From Amphirosellinia nigrospora (lineage: Eukaryota; Ascomycota; Sordariomycetes; Xylariales; Xylariaceae), in contig SCHM01000003.1 of NCBI GenBank assembly GCA_004123355.1, positions 4,545,058-4,609,057 on the forward strand: DNA of 64,000 nucleotides, read 5' to 3'. The stretch's first letter is position 1; each line of letters begins with the position of its first letter. A program made the translations under genes and the position numbers. This document shows positions 53,201 to 64,000 of this stretch, piece by piece. Under the pieces are notes generated by a model. It had not been told where the DNA came from. It made no database searches and worked only from the letters and a program-made list of their open reading frames with translations.

Positions 53201-55199
53201 TAAGACCTTAACTAAAAGCTTTGCTTCTATAAAAACATTAATTATAATAATTAAAAGATTAATATTACCTGATTTTAATATTTTTTTAAATTTTGATTTA
53301 TTTAATATTTTTTTAAGTGGATATATTAATTTATGTAATTTATATTATAGCTAGCTATATTAATTAAAGTTTATTGTTTTTTAACCTTAGATTCGGATCG
53401 ACGTTAAAGCAAAAATCCTTAATATTATATTAAATATAATTAACGCTAAAACGAAAATCTTTAATAGTACTAAATTATAGTACGAAATAATAACGTAGTT
53501 ATTATAGCTAATATAGCCCGTGTAGCTGCCCGAAAAAAGTTATTTTTAATTTTAATAATTTAATTAGTTTATATTTTTATACTTATAAAAATATACCGGA
53601 AAACAAATTTTATTAACGTTTTTTTGTTTAATTTATTTTATATTTATTGCTAATATTTATATAGCTGGTTATATTATAGCTAGAAATAAAAAAAAAAAAT
53701 AAGTTTTAAAACGTTTTTAAAAACTTTATTTTTAGTATTTACGAATAGTTTTATAAAAAATACTTTAATTTATATAATATATTAAAATATAGATTATTTT
53801 ATATAACTAGGTTTAAATAACTATTAATAAACTAGCTATTTTAGCGGTTTAAAATAATAAACTAAGCTTTTATTTTATTATAATTATAAAAATTAATAAA
53901 GCTATATTTTTAGATTTTAATAGTTATATAAACTAAATAGTTTTTAATAATATTTATGCTAAAAATTATAAAATTTTTTTTAAAAAATAAAAGTTTAATA
54001 TTTAATATTTTATATTTATAATTATTTAATTTAAAATTTTTACTAAAAAAATAATATTGCTAATATTAATTTCGGTAATATTTTAAACGTTATAAAACTA
54101 TTATAATAAAAAAAAAAAAAAATTTAATATAATTAGTAAAAAAATCGCTATATTTTAAGCTAAACTTAACGTAAAAAAAAAAAAATTAAATAAAACTAAT
54201 TAAACTATTATTAATTTAATTAAAAATAATTATAATATTATTTTATTTAACGTAAATATTATTAAAAATAGCAAACGTACTAAAAAATTAAATAAAATCG
54301 AAATATAAATTTTTTTAATAATTTTGCTTAAAATAAAATTAATTTTAAAATATAATTCTAAATTATAATTAATTGCTTAATAATTAATTATAATTAGTTC
54401 GTTATAAACGGTATAAAAATAAATAATATTAAATTATTTTAAAAAATAAAATTATTAAAAATTTATAGCTTTATTTAAAAAAAAAAAAACTTAAACCAAA
54501 TTATAATATTTAAAAAATTAATAAAATATTTTAAATAATAATATATAAATATTAACCGAAAAAAAAAAGCTTGCGTAAAATAAGCCGTTTTTAAATTAAA
54601 ATCTTTAAAAAAGTTCTAAAGCTTTAAAATAGTTTTGCTTATTTTATTAAAAAATAAAATATTTTATTTTCGTTATAAAAAAAAAAGTTTTATATTCGAT
54701 TTTTTATTCGCTTTAAAAATTAAATATTAAATAAATATTTAAATAAAATATATATTTATAAAATATTTATTTTATATATTAAATAGTTTGTTTATAATTT
54801 AAAAAAAACTAACGTTAAAAATAAAAGCTATAAAATAGCTTTAAATAATATTAATAGCTTAAATACTAATATTAATATTAGTTTAAGCTGCTTAACTTTT
54901 TATATTTAATCCGGAAATAATAAATTTTTTACTTTTAGTAATAATAATAATAATAATAAATCGTTTATACTTTTTAGCAAACTAGGAATTTAATTTATTA
55001 TAAACGAAATAAAATAATTATTAAAAAAAAAAAAAATATTTTTATTATTAAAAATATAATTATATTTTAAAAAAATATTTAATAAAAATAAAAATAATAG
55101 CTAAATAAAAAGCGCGACTAGCTATTTTATACGCTTAATACGGATAAAAAAATAATAAAAAAAAAGCTTTAAAAGAAAATATAAAAAAAATTTAATTTT
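53201..55199. mobile_element. RIP-mutated repeat DNA, element D
   Basis: AT-rich and mostly A-rich on the plus strand in its second half. No open frame. An (AAT) tandem run lies near 54940. It is bounded on both sides by unmutated LTR-like islands, so it may be the inside of a third retroelement, but no domain is readable. Confidence 0.35.
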
Positions 55200-55383
55200 T
55201 GTGACGGACAAGCTATAAACCACAGTAGCCTGGTGGACCTGCCGGGTGCGCACACCTAACCAGTTGGGCATCTGCCAAAAGGGATCAGAATAACCAAGGT
55301 GGCAGCCTTGGTTACTAAGCTACTATATATAGTACACAGCTACATGCCCGCAGTGCTGTAGGCTGTGACAACCCCCGCGTCAC
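55200..55383. repeat. Unmutated 184-bp island with terminal inverted repeat
   Basis: Begins TGTGACGG and ends CGTCAC, giving a 6-bp terminal inverted match. Contains a 9-bp perfect hairpin TAACCAAGG (55291-55299) / CCTTGGTTA (55306-55314). The shape suits a solo LTR or a small non-autonomous element. The preceding A-rich tract could be a mutated polypurine tract. Confidence 0.45.
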
Positions 55384-55565
55384 TAAGGCTTCGTCCCGAA
55401 GACCTTGAACCCCTGCCGCACGGGGCCAAGCGAGCACATCTTGGGAACCTTAGAGGGGCCTAGCCTGTCGAAACTAGTACATACCACTAATCCGGAAAAG
55501 CGCAGGTGCCGCTTTTGCCAAGTCCAGGGCTCGAACACTGGACCCATAGGTACCTTGGTATTGTG
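55384..55565. other. GC-rich unmutated segment, unassigned
   Basis: About 180 bp with normal GC directly before the chromovirus 5' LTR. Overlapping open frames run through it on both strands (55383-55689), simply because stops are rare here. The minus strand carries GTTCGAGCC, close to a tRNA B box, but no matching A box or cloverleaf was found. Confidence 0.35.
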
Positions 55566-55823
55566 TGTCACAGCCCACTCTTTTGACCCACTTATCTGGG
55601 CTGTGCTGCACTGTGGCTGCCCCACAGGGAATGTGGCAGTACTGGGCTAGGCGGTGTGAGGCGGCAGTACTAGGCGGTGTGGGGCACATACCTACAAATA
55701 CTTATATGCTACTTACAGGTTAATATATTAGTACTTTTTTTTTTTTTTTTAAATAAAATATTAGCTTCTAATATAAAGTAAATTAAGTGTTTAAACTTTT
55801 ACTTATTTTATATTTATTATAAT
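55566..55823 (+). repeat. 5' LTR of Ty3/Gypsy chromovirus
   Basis: Starts TGTCACAGCCC and aligns with 62461-62722 over its full length (shared anchors GGCAGTACT, CTAGGCGGT, TAATATATTAGTA, AATATTAGCTTCTAATATA, AGTAAATTAAGT). The first half is almost unmutated and GC-rich, unlike the 3' copy. Confidence 0.9.
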
Positions 55824-58800
55824 ATTTTATTTCGATTATATTATTGTTTAAAAAAACGATAAATTCTTATAAAACGAAAAAAACTAAATCAGTTAAATTT
55901 AGCTAACTATATAACAAAATGCTTAAAAAGGCTTTTAATAAAAAACGATCGCTATAGCCCGGCGATCAGTATAGTTTAATATAAATTACGTAATTAAAAA
56001 TATCCGCGTAAAATAAACTTTATTAATAATAGCGCGCTTAAGCGCGATTTATTAAATAAGTTTTATTAATTTGCTTACTAAAAAGCAAATAAATAATTAA
56101 TCGGAATATATTACAACTAAAGCTACAATAAAAAAAAAACAATAATTAATTAAACTTTAAAACTTATATATTAGTACAATAAATATAATGCTTTACTGGA
56201 TAATAAAGCTACGGAATATTATAAGCGATTTATCGCCCTAATTATAAAAAATAAATCTATATATATAAACTGTCCGAAATAAAAAAAAATATAAAAACAA
56301 AAATTAAAACGCTTGTTAAATATTTTACGACGAAAAAAAAACAATAATTTTTTTTGTTGCTACTATTATATTAGGATAAAAGCGTAGTTTATTTTTAATT
56401 CGGTTATAATAATTATTTAATTTATTAAAATGTTCGAAAAAACTTTAATGTTTTTTTTAACAAATATAAAGTTAAATTTTTTTATTATTATAAATAATAA
56501 TATCGCTAAAAACTTATATAATATTATAAAACTATAAACGTTACTATATAAAATATAAATATTATTTTAATAAATAGCTTGTCTTTTATTTATATTTAAA
56601 AAAAACTACGATTCGAATAAAGCTAAATTTTAACAAATAAAGCTATATATATAATGCTGCTTTTAAAAAAAATAACGAATTATTTTGCGCAAAATATAAA
56701 AGATAAAAAAACTATTAATATATTTAAAAATAAATAGTCGATTAACTACCTTTATATAAAACTTGCAAAGTTAAACTTATTATTAAGCGACCTATAGTTT
56801 GCCCTTACTATAATATATTCAAGCGAGAAAAAAACCTTAGCTATTGTTCGTACTAAAATAATTTATATAATAAAAGTATCCGTAACTAATAAAAACTAAT
56901 CTGCTAAAATAAGCACTTTTTTATTTTTATTTCTAACAAGCTTATAATAATAAGCCCGAAATTAAATTTAAATATTAACTTATACTTTTAAAAAAAGCTC
57001 GAAAAAATACTAACTACTAATCGAACAAAAAAAACAAATTAAACTATATTGCTAATTATATAAAAAAACTATATTTAAAAATTTTAATACTATTATTTAA
57101 AGCTATAACCTTAAGTTATTTATATTAATAACTTATAATAAAATCCTAAAATATTTAATAAAATTATAACCCGAATAAATATAAAAAAGCACGTTATAGT
57201 ATAAATATTTTACATAAAAGCTTCCGATAAGTTCTTTAAATTTAAAATTTAATTTGTTCGATAAACTAGCTTAGTGTAAATTAATAAAACTAAATAAACG
57301 CAATATATATATAATATATTACTCCGACGTTTAAATAAGCTTTATATTATTAAACTTAACGATTTAAATATATTTTTTTTAAAATATTACAATTATATTG
57401 CTATATATAATTACTAATAGTAAAAAACTTTCTAAAATAGCAATAAAACAAAAAAAAAAAAAATAAAACTATTAATAAAACGGGAAAAAATACCGCAACT
57501 AATATAACACCTAGGACTTACTTTTAAAATAATAAACTATTAAAAACTACACTTTAATATTATAGCATTATTTAAAAAAATTATTAATAAATAAACAAAA
57601 AATATACGCTAAGCTTAATTTTAAATAAATAAAATCACTAGTAGTAAAAAATTAATGTTTTATTTATTATAAATAAAATTATTGTAATAGCGTTTATTTT
57701 ATAAAAGCCGACTAAAAACGATTAAATATTATTTACGTTAATAAAATTGTTATAAAAGTTATAAAAAACATTTATCTAAACAAATAGCTAAAAATAACGT
57801 TTAAAATAATTAGTTTTTTTTTTAAAATAATTAAATATTAGCGTTAAAAATAAAAAAATATAAAAAATTTTATATAACTTTTTAAAAAAGTTCTTAAAAA
57901 AAAACTTTTTCTTTATAAAATATATAATAATAAATAATAAATTTATATTATTTATATTAATTTTATTTAATATAAAAATAAATATATATTTATTAATAAA
58001 CGTAAATTTTATAGTAGTAATAAATTATAAAATATTAAAGCTAAAAAATAATAAAGTTTAGCTTAATATAATTATTAAATATAATAAAAAAGCAACTTAA
58101 ACTATAAACCTAGCTTTTTAATATTTCCAGGTTTAAAAACGTATTATATTTAATACGCCGCTTTTAATAATAAATATAAAATATAATATAATTATCAGAA
58201 AAAAGTTTTTCGACTATTATAATATATTAATAAATAGCCGCCGAAAAAATTGCTATTTTTTTTAATTAAAAGCCTAAGTACTATTTAAAAAATATACTTA
58301 TAAACGAAACGGAAAATTTAATCTAAAACTCTAACTATTAATAAAATATAATCGTTAAGAATAATAATAAAACTTAAAAATAAACGTTTTATAACGGTTG
58401 TTTAAATTAAAACATTATGCGTAAAAAGCTGCTAATATTGCTCCGAACTACAGCTATTATTATTAATTATTAAAATAAACCTAAAAAAAATACCTTATAA
58501 ACCGGTAAAACAAAATAAAAACCCGCTATAAATATACCTTTAAAAGCTAAAAAGCTAAAAAAATATAAAATTTATACTTAAAATAATAATATAGCTATAT
58601 AATAAAATTATAAAATTAAAACAAAAAGCTAAAAAACTTTTAAAAAAACCCTTACTAAAAGCTTATTACTTTAAAACACTTGTTATAATTTTACAACCTT
58701 TATAAGCTAATTTTAACTTAAAAAGCAACCATATATATAAAAAGTTAATTATATAGCGAAAGCTTTAAATAAAAATAATTATAAACATTTATATAAAGCT

Positions 58801-59589
58801 TACTTTACGTAAAAGTTATAAATAAACTAACTAAAAAAGTTACTAAAAACGAACATAAACCATATATTATAAAAAAAAAACGCTATTAGCTAATACAAAC
58901 AAAAGCCGGTATAAATTACCACTATTAACGCGCCTGCTTTTATAGCAACCCTACGCTAAGATAACATAATAACGTACGGTATTACATCCTTATATAAAAT
59001 CGAAAAAATAGTTAATTAAAAAAAAAAAAGAATTACTACTTAAAAATAAGCAAAATTGCGTAAAAAAGCTTATTGCGAAGTACTTAAATAATACCACGAA
59101 TATTTAAACGTTTTTAGCAAAGTAGCCTTAAATAAACTTTTTCTCCGGCAACTAAAAATAAACTATAAAATTACTATTAAAAAAAAACCAGAATTTTTAA
59201 GCTATAGTATATTATATAAATATTATTAAATAAAGCCGAAATATATTAAAAATATATATAAAAAAACTTATTTAAAAACTTTATAAAGCTAATAAACGTA
59301 CTATAAGCTACGCTTATATTGTTCGCTATAAAAGGCAATAATTATTACGATTTTATATAAATTACCGGAAATTAAACGGTATAATTTAAAAAAATCGGTA
59401 CTTTTTATTAGTAAAAAAACGTTATTCTAATTAGCTAAAGCTAAGATTTATACTAAAATCAATATACGCTAAGCTTTTTATTATATTTATATCGCTAAAA
59501 AATAAATAACTAATAGCTTTTCGTACTTAATATAATATTTATTAATTTAAAATACTATTATTTAAACTTACTAATAGCTTGTTTATGTT

Positions 59590-59690
59590 CTAGCTTTTAT
59601 TAATAATTACTAAGGAATATTTAAAATTTTTTGTACGGTATATATTAACAATATTTTAATTTATTTCGATAATAAACTAAAACATAAAAT
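59590..59690 (+). pseudogene. Reverse transcriptase active-site remnant
   Basis: In one frame the DNA reads FCTVYINNILIYFDNKLKH (RT palm with the catalytic Y-x-D-D box at 59641-59652). Both catalytic Asp codons (GAC, GAT) now read AAC and AAT (Asn), a direct G-to-A signature of RIP. The position is correct relative to the downstream RNase H. Confidence 0.85.
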
Positions 59691-60019
59691 ATATATAAAT
59701 AAAATATTGGCCCGCTTTTAAAAAACTAGACTATAAGCCAACTTAAAAAAATATAAATTTTTGGTTATTTAAATAAAATTCTTAAGCTTTATTATAAATA
59801 CTGTAAATATTAAAGTTAACCAAAATAAAATTAAAATTATTTAATATTAATAATTACTAATTAAAAATAGTAAAACTATACTAAAAAGAGTTCGATTTTC
59901 TTTAAATTTTATAACTTTTATAAGCGCTTTATTAAAAGTATAAACGGATCGTTAAGCTATTAAATAAATTAATTGCGATAAGAATAAACTTAATATAAAT
60001 AAAAAAGTATTAATAGGCT

Positions 60020-60465
60020 TTCGATGCGTTAAAAAAAGCGCTAATTTTTGCCCCCGTTTTTTAATACTTTTTATACAAATCCAAAACCTAAATAAAAACT
60101 AATTTATTAAATAATATTATTATAAGCGTGCTATTATAACATAACAGGCTTAATAACCCTTAAAAACCGGTGGCTTTTTATTTAAAAACGTTATAAAATA
60201 AAAAGTTAAATTACAATATACTTAATAAAAAGCTACTAACAATAATTAAAAGCTTTTTACGCTAAAAGGCCAAGCTTATAAAACTTTAAAAATAAAAGCT
60301 TTTTATTGCGATTATTAATTACGCTATATTAAAGTACTTTAATACAAAAAAAGTTTTAAGTTTAAAATAAACTAAATAAATAAAACTAATTATATAGTAT
60401 AACTTTATAATTATTTATCGGCCGGGATTAAAGAATATTATAGCCGATATTTTATTCCGACCTTA
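60020..60465 (+). pseudogene. RNase H domain remnant
   Basis: One frame reads KKALIFAPVF, then NIIISVLL and KPVAF, which match the start of the Gypsy RNase H domain (KALxxAPVL ... ISGVLSQ ... PVAF). At 60416-60463, YRPGLKNIIADILFR corresponds to the end of the domain (YRPGxxNxxADALSR). Substitutions are those expected from RIP. Confidence 0.85.
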
Positions 60466-61049
60466 TAAAAATATAAAAATATAAAAATAAATATAAAATA
60501 AACAACAGATAATAGTTATTTTTAAGCCTATTATAAGCATGCAGCTGCTAAAAAATATAGTGGTCTATGCCCTTAGAGATTTCGAACTAGTACTACTATC
60601 GGGGATAATACTAACTAACGCTATTTTAGCTACTAATTATATAAATGCCAGCTTTAACAGGTACTAGCTTTAAGCTTATACTAATATATACTCCAACTAA
60701 ATAATACTAAACAACTTATTTTTATATAAAAATAAACTTATAGTTCTAAAAACCAATAACCTAAAAATACGTATTATTAAAAAAATATATAACTAATTAA
60801 TAATAGCGCACCTAAATAAAGGCAAAACGCGTCACATAATATTATAAAAATACTAGTAGCTAGGGCTATACAGCGATATTAAACGCTACGTTATAAACTA
60901 TTATTGCCGGCCGTTTAAAATACTATATAATAAAAACCTTTAAAAAACTAATACTGCTAAAAGTCCTAAAATACTTTAGTAATATATTATTATTAATTTT
61001 AAAAATTTCTTTAAAATAAATACAAAAATAATATAACTTTTATATTATT

Positions 61050-61480
61050 AATCAATTAATTAAAATTTTTTAAACAATTATATATAAAACGAGGTTATTA
61101 CTAAAAAATAGCCGAAATATATTATTAAAGCTTTTATTAAATTTTTAAATAGTTAAAATCGTTTATAAATAACTAAAGATTATAATTTATAGCCGATTTT
61201 ATAAATAAACTTTTTAAAATATATAGAATAAAACTAAACTTTTTTTTTACTAGCATAAATAAACTACCGGGCAAATCGAAATTATATACTAATAAATAAA
61301 CCAAAAGCTACAGCTTTTTATAAGCTATTTCTAAAAAAATTAGTTAAAAGTACTACTTACCTTAAATATAATATAAGTATCCTTACCTTATAAGTCCTTC
61401 AGTAGCTTAACGCTAAAAAAAGTCTTTATAAGCCAACTAATAAAATAATATTTAATTAAAAATTTAAAGCTAAAAAGCTA
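61050..61480 (+). pseudogene. Integrase core remnant
   Basis: Near 61057 the frame reads NQLIK, matching the VDRLTK motif of Gypsy integrases after RIP. Near 61260-61290 it reads TTGQIE, matching the TDGQTE box, followed by INQKLQLF and then W/Y-rich sequence. The order and spacing suit the integrase core, between RNase H and the chromodomain. Confidence 0.65.
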
Positions 61481-61805
61481 GTTAACCGTTTAATTAAAAA
61501 AAATTAAACCGGGAAAAAGCCTAAGCATTCGTATAACGCGTGCGAAAATACGTTAAAATTGCTAAATAAAACATAAAAAAATATAGCAAAAAATAATTAC
61601 TTAAGCTAATAAACATAAAAAAACTTTGATTTTATTATTAAAGACTATATCTATATGCTGCGCAAAAAAATAAATAAACTAACCGCCCTAGCGATAAATT
61701 AAACTATCTTATAACGAAAATTATTATAAAATCGAAAAAATACAACTAGATAACCTTAATATTTTCTAGCTATAACTGCCCAATAGCTAGCGCAAAAAAA
61801 AGTAG

Positions 61806-62090
61806 TTTTACGCCGACCGCTTACATAAATACCCAAATAACCCCCTGCTAGGTTAAAAATATAAACGATTAAAAACAAAATAATAAACCCTAGTTTCGAA
61901 AAAAAAATAAAAGGTTAAAACGTACTTTCTTTACGTATCCATTACTATAAGCTATACTATAAAATAGCGTAAAAAAAATAAAAGCATAATAATAAATAAT
62001 ACCTAGCTATAAACCTAAAAAACTTTACAAAAAACTAAAAAATACTACAAAATAAACCTAAAAGCAGCGGGTCCGCTACTATAATTAAAT
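61806..62090 (+). pseudogene. Integrase C-terminal chromodomain remnant
   Basis: FYADRLHKYPNNPLLG at 61806-61853 matches the conserved end of the integrase before the chromodomain. The following 200 bases read SYTIK-stop-RKKN, where the stop is TAG in place of the chromodomain Trp (TGG), and then INLKAAGPLL, matching the NPxAxGPP end. This identifies the element as a chromovirus. Chromodomains of this class direct integration to heterochromatin. Confidence 0.8.
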
Positions 62091-62448
62091 AAATAGCTAA
62101 AAGCTATAAAAAAGGACAAGTTTGCAGCAAAACACAAAAATAATAATAAAGCTGCCCTATAAAAATAAGCGTATAAAAAATACAAAAAAAGATATAAAGC
62201 TTATATAATAACTAATAAAATATATTAAACGGTATAATTATTATATAATCGATTATTTAAATAGCTAGTAGTATAACAAGGATATAAAAAGCTTTATAAA
62301 TCCTATAGCTACTAAAAACCGAAAAAAACTTTCTAGCTTAAAAATATTAATTCTAAAAACTTACTATTTAATTCCCCGTATATAAGGCGAACAAACCTAC
62401 GGTTTTAAAGCCCCGTGCGTACCGACAAACTTAAATCGAATCCTTTTT

Positions 62449-62460
62449 AAAAAAGGAGGG
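62449..62460 (+). promoter_or_regulatory. Polypurine tract
   Basis: AAAAAAGGAGGG lies immediately before the 3' LTR. It is the expected primer site for plus-strand synthesis and supports both the plus orientation and the LTR start. Confidence 0.75.
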
Positions 62461-62722
62461 TTTTATAGCCCCACTCTTTAACCCATTTATCTAGGCTATA
62501 GCTACACTATAGCTACCCTATAAAAAATGTGTGGCAGTACTAGGCTAGGCAGTATAAAGCGGCAATACTAGGCGGTATAAAACATATACCCATAAATACT
62601 TATTACCACCTACAAGTTAATATATTAGTATTTCTTTCTTTTTTTTTTAAATAAAATATTAGCTTCTAATATAAAGTAAATTAAGTATTTAAACCTTCTA
62701 CCTATGTTATATCTATTATAAT
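62461..62722 (+). repeat. 3' LTR of Ty3/Gypsy chromovirus
   Basis: About 262 bp, partner of 55566-55823. It starts directly after the polypurine tract. Differences from the 5' copy are almost all C-to-T or G-to-A, for example CTGTGCTGCACTGTGGCTG there versus CTATAGCTACACTATAGCTA here. Confidence 0.9.
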
Positions 62723-64000
62723 TTTAAAAAAATAAACTTTTTTTAAAAAAACTATCGGTAAATAAAAATATTAATAATAAAAAAAATTTTTAAATTTATA
62801 TTTAAAAAAATTATTTTAGTATTATATATTTTAATATTAAATAAAAAAATATTTATTATTTATAATTATTTTACCGATATAAAAGCTAACGGATATTTTT
62901 TATAAACGAAATATATAAAATATATAATAAATAAATTAAATATTTTTATCGAAATAAGTTTAAACTAAAAATAGTTTTTAAATATAATATTTAGTTTTAA
63001 TAAAATATTAAAAAAGCTTTATTAGTAAATTTTTATTTATAAAAAAAACTTTAAAAAAATATTTTTAATTATAATTAAAATAAAATATAACTTTATTATA
63101 AGTAAAATATTTTATAAAACTTATAATATATTGCCCGATTTTTAATAATATAATTATATTTTTTTACTAAAAATACCCCCTAATTATTTAAAAAACGCGT
63201 TTTTCCGAACTAATAAACCCGAAGCGTTTAAACAATATTTTAAATATATAGTATTTAATAACTTAATAATAAAAGTTTTAAAATATTATAAAAAATATAT
63301 AATTTTTATATTATAAACGTAATTTTATTTCGTAAGTTTATAATATTAAACGGATTTTTGTTTTTAAATATAATATTTAATAAAACGCTATAAAAAAATT
63401 AGCTAATTTTTTCGGTATATTATTATGCTTAAAAAAAAAATCTTTAAGCTAATAAAATAGCTCGTAAAATAACGCGTTATTTTTAAAAAATCCGATTTAA
63501 TAATTACTATAATAAAAAACTAATTAAAATAAATTACTAATTAGTTATTATTAATAATATAAAGCTTAACTTTTAAAACGTATATAAAATATTTTTATTT
63601 ATAAAATCGGCGTAAAAATATAATAAACATAAACTATATTAATTATAAAAATATAATAAAATAATATAAATATTAACCGATTATAAATATTATAATAATT
63701 AAAATTGTTTTATTTTTATAACGTATATTTTACGAAAAATAATAAATTTATATTATAAGTATATATAAAATCGATTTAATTATATAAATAAATAAAAAGC
63801 CGAGCTTTTTTTTAAAAAAAAAAAAAAAAACTAATTTATAAAATAAAAATAAATATTTAAAAAATATATTATTTATTTAAAACTTTTAATAAAATAAATT
63901 TAAATATTTTATTATTTAATTAATTAATAGATTATTATATTAAGTTCGTTTTTAAAAAAGCTAGAATAATTTTTTTAATAATTTATTTTATTATATATTT
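62723..64000. mobile_element. RIP-mutated repeat DNA to window end
   Basis: AT-rich with no open frame. No LTR, hairpin or unmutated island was recognised, and the repeat family is unknown. Confidence 0.4.

Larger units (their letters stand above)
55824..62460 (+). mobile_element. Ty3/Gypsy chromovirus internal region (gag-pol), RIP-mutated
   Basis: About 6.6 kb between matching LTRs. Reverse transcriptase, RNase H, integrase and chromodomain occur in the Gypsy order on the plus strand (separate entries). Stops are mainly TAA/TAG at positions where Trp, Gln or Arg would be expected, and Asp/Glu codons read as Asn/Lys, both expected from C-to-T and G-to-A change. A region near 56,940-56,990 may be the eroded gag zinc knuckle. 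The element cannot encode protein as it stands. Confidence 0.85.

Noticed and set aside
55500-55560. tRNA-like B box (GTTCGAGCC, minus strand)
   Set aside because: No A box at the right distance and no acceptor or anticodon stems could be drawn. Insufficient for a tRNA or SINE call.
55383-55689. Overlapping 70-80 codon frames on both strands in the 55.4 kb island
   Set aside because: They cross the boundary into the chromovirus 5' LTR and exist because the patch escaped RIP and has few AT-rich stop codons. Both strands are equally open, so no coding signal.
44854-64000. A CRISPR array or telomeric repeat in the AT-rich block
   Set aside because: No regularly spaced direct repeats and no TTAGGG-type arrays; the repetition is from poly-A/T runs and TTA/AAT low complexity.

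Overview
This looks like nuclear DNA of a filamentous ascomycete (Pezizomycotina, perhaps Sordariomycetes). The evidence is short spliceosomal introns (48-158 bp) with TACTAAC/GCTAAC-type branch sites, CT-rich leaders, one-copy housekeeping genes with fungal-type architecture, and a sharply bounded AT-rich block with the marks of repeat-induced point mutation (RIP). No RNA gene, CRISPR array or bacterial operon was seen.

Bases 1 to about 37,300 are a gene-containing, GC-balanced segment. In order it holds: farnesyltransferase beta subunit (RAM1, minus); a weak ankyrin-like ORF (minus); an atypical Zn-cluster transcription factor; a four-unit polyubiquitin gene; a BRAP2/ETP1-type RING ubiquitin ligase; a Gpt2/Sct1-type glycerol-3-phosphate acyltransferase; an Aim32-type [2Fe-2S] thioredoxin-like ferredoxin; peroxin 14; an HSL-type alpha/beta hydrolase; a tiny ORF; then a divergent pair of a GMC oxidoreductase (minus) and a class I methyltransferase (plus); and finally a rhodopsin-domain membrane protein fragment abutting the 3' end of a Tad-like LINE. 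The first set is housekeeping: protein prenylation, ubiquitin supply and ligation, glycerolipid synthesis, organelle proteins. The GMC/methyltransferase/rhodopsin set next to the AT-rich block is accessory in character.

Bases from about 37,800 to the end are AT-rich, with CpA/TpG depletion, and carry almost no open frames. They hold at least two LTR retrotransposons with identifiable LTR pairs: one of about 7.05 kb (37,802-44,853, probably minus strand) and one Ty3/Gypsy chromovirus of about 7.16 kb (55,566-62,722, plus strand). In the second, reverse transcriptase, RNase H, integrase and chromodomain are still readable through stop codons. Small GC-rich islands at 44.86, 50.69, 53.04 and 55.20 kb interrupt the block, and three of them contain near-perfect hairpins.

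One property cuts across the window. Almost every recognisable gene is broken by one-base deletions, mostly in short G or C runs, while otherwise keeping its catalytic residues. Even polyubiquitin is affected. This pattern points to consensus errors in the assembly rather than real pseudogenes, so gene spans below are given across the breaks. I did not find a convincing new multi-gene system.
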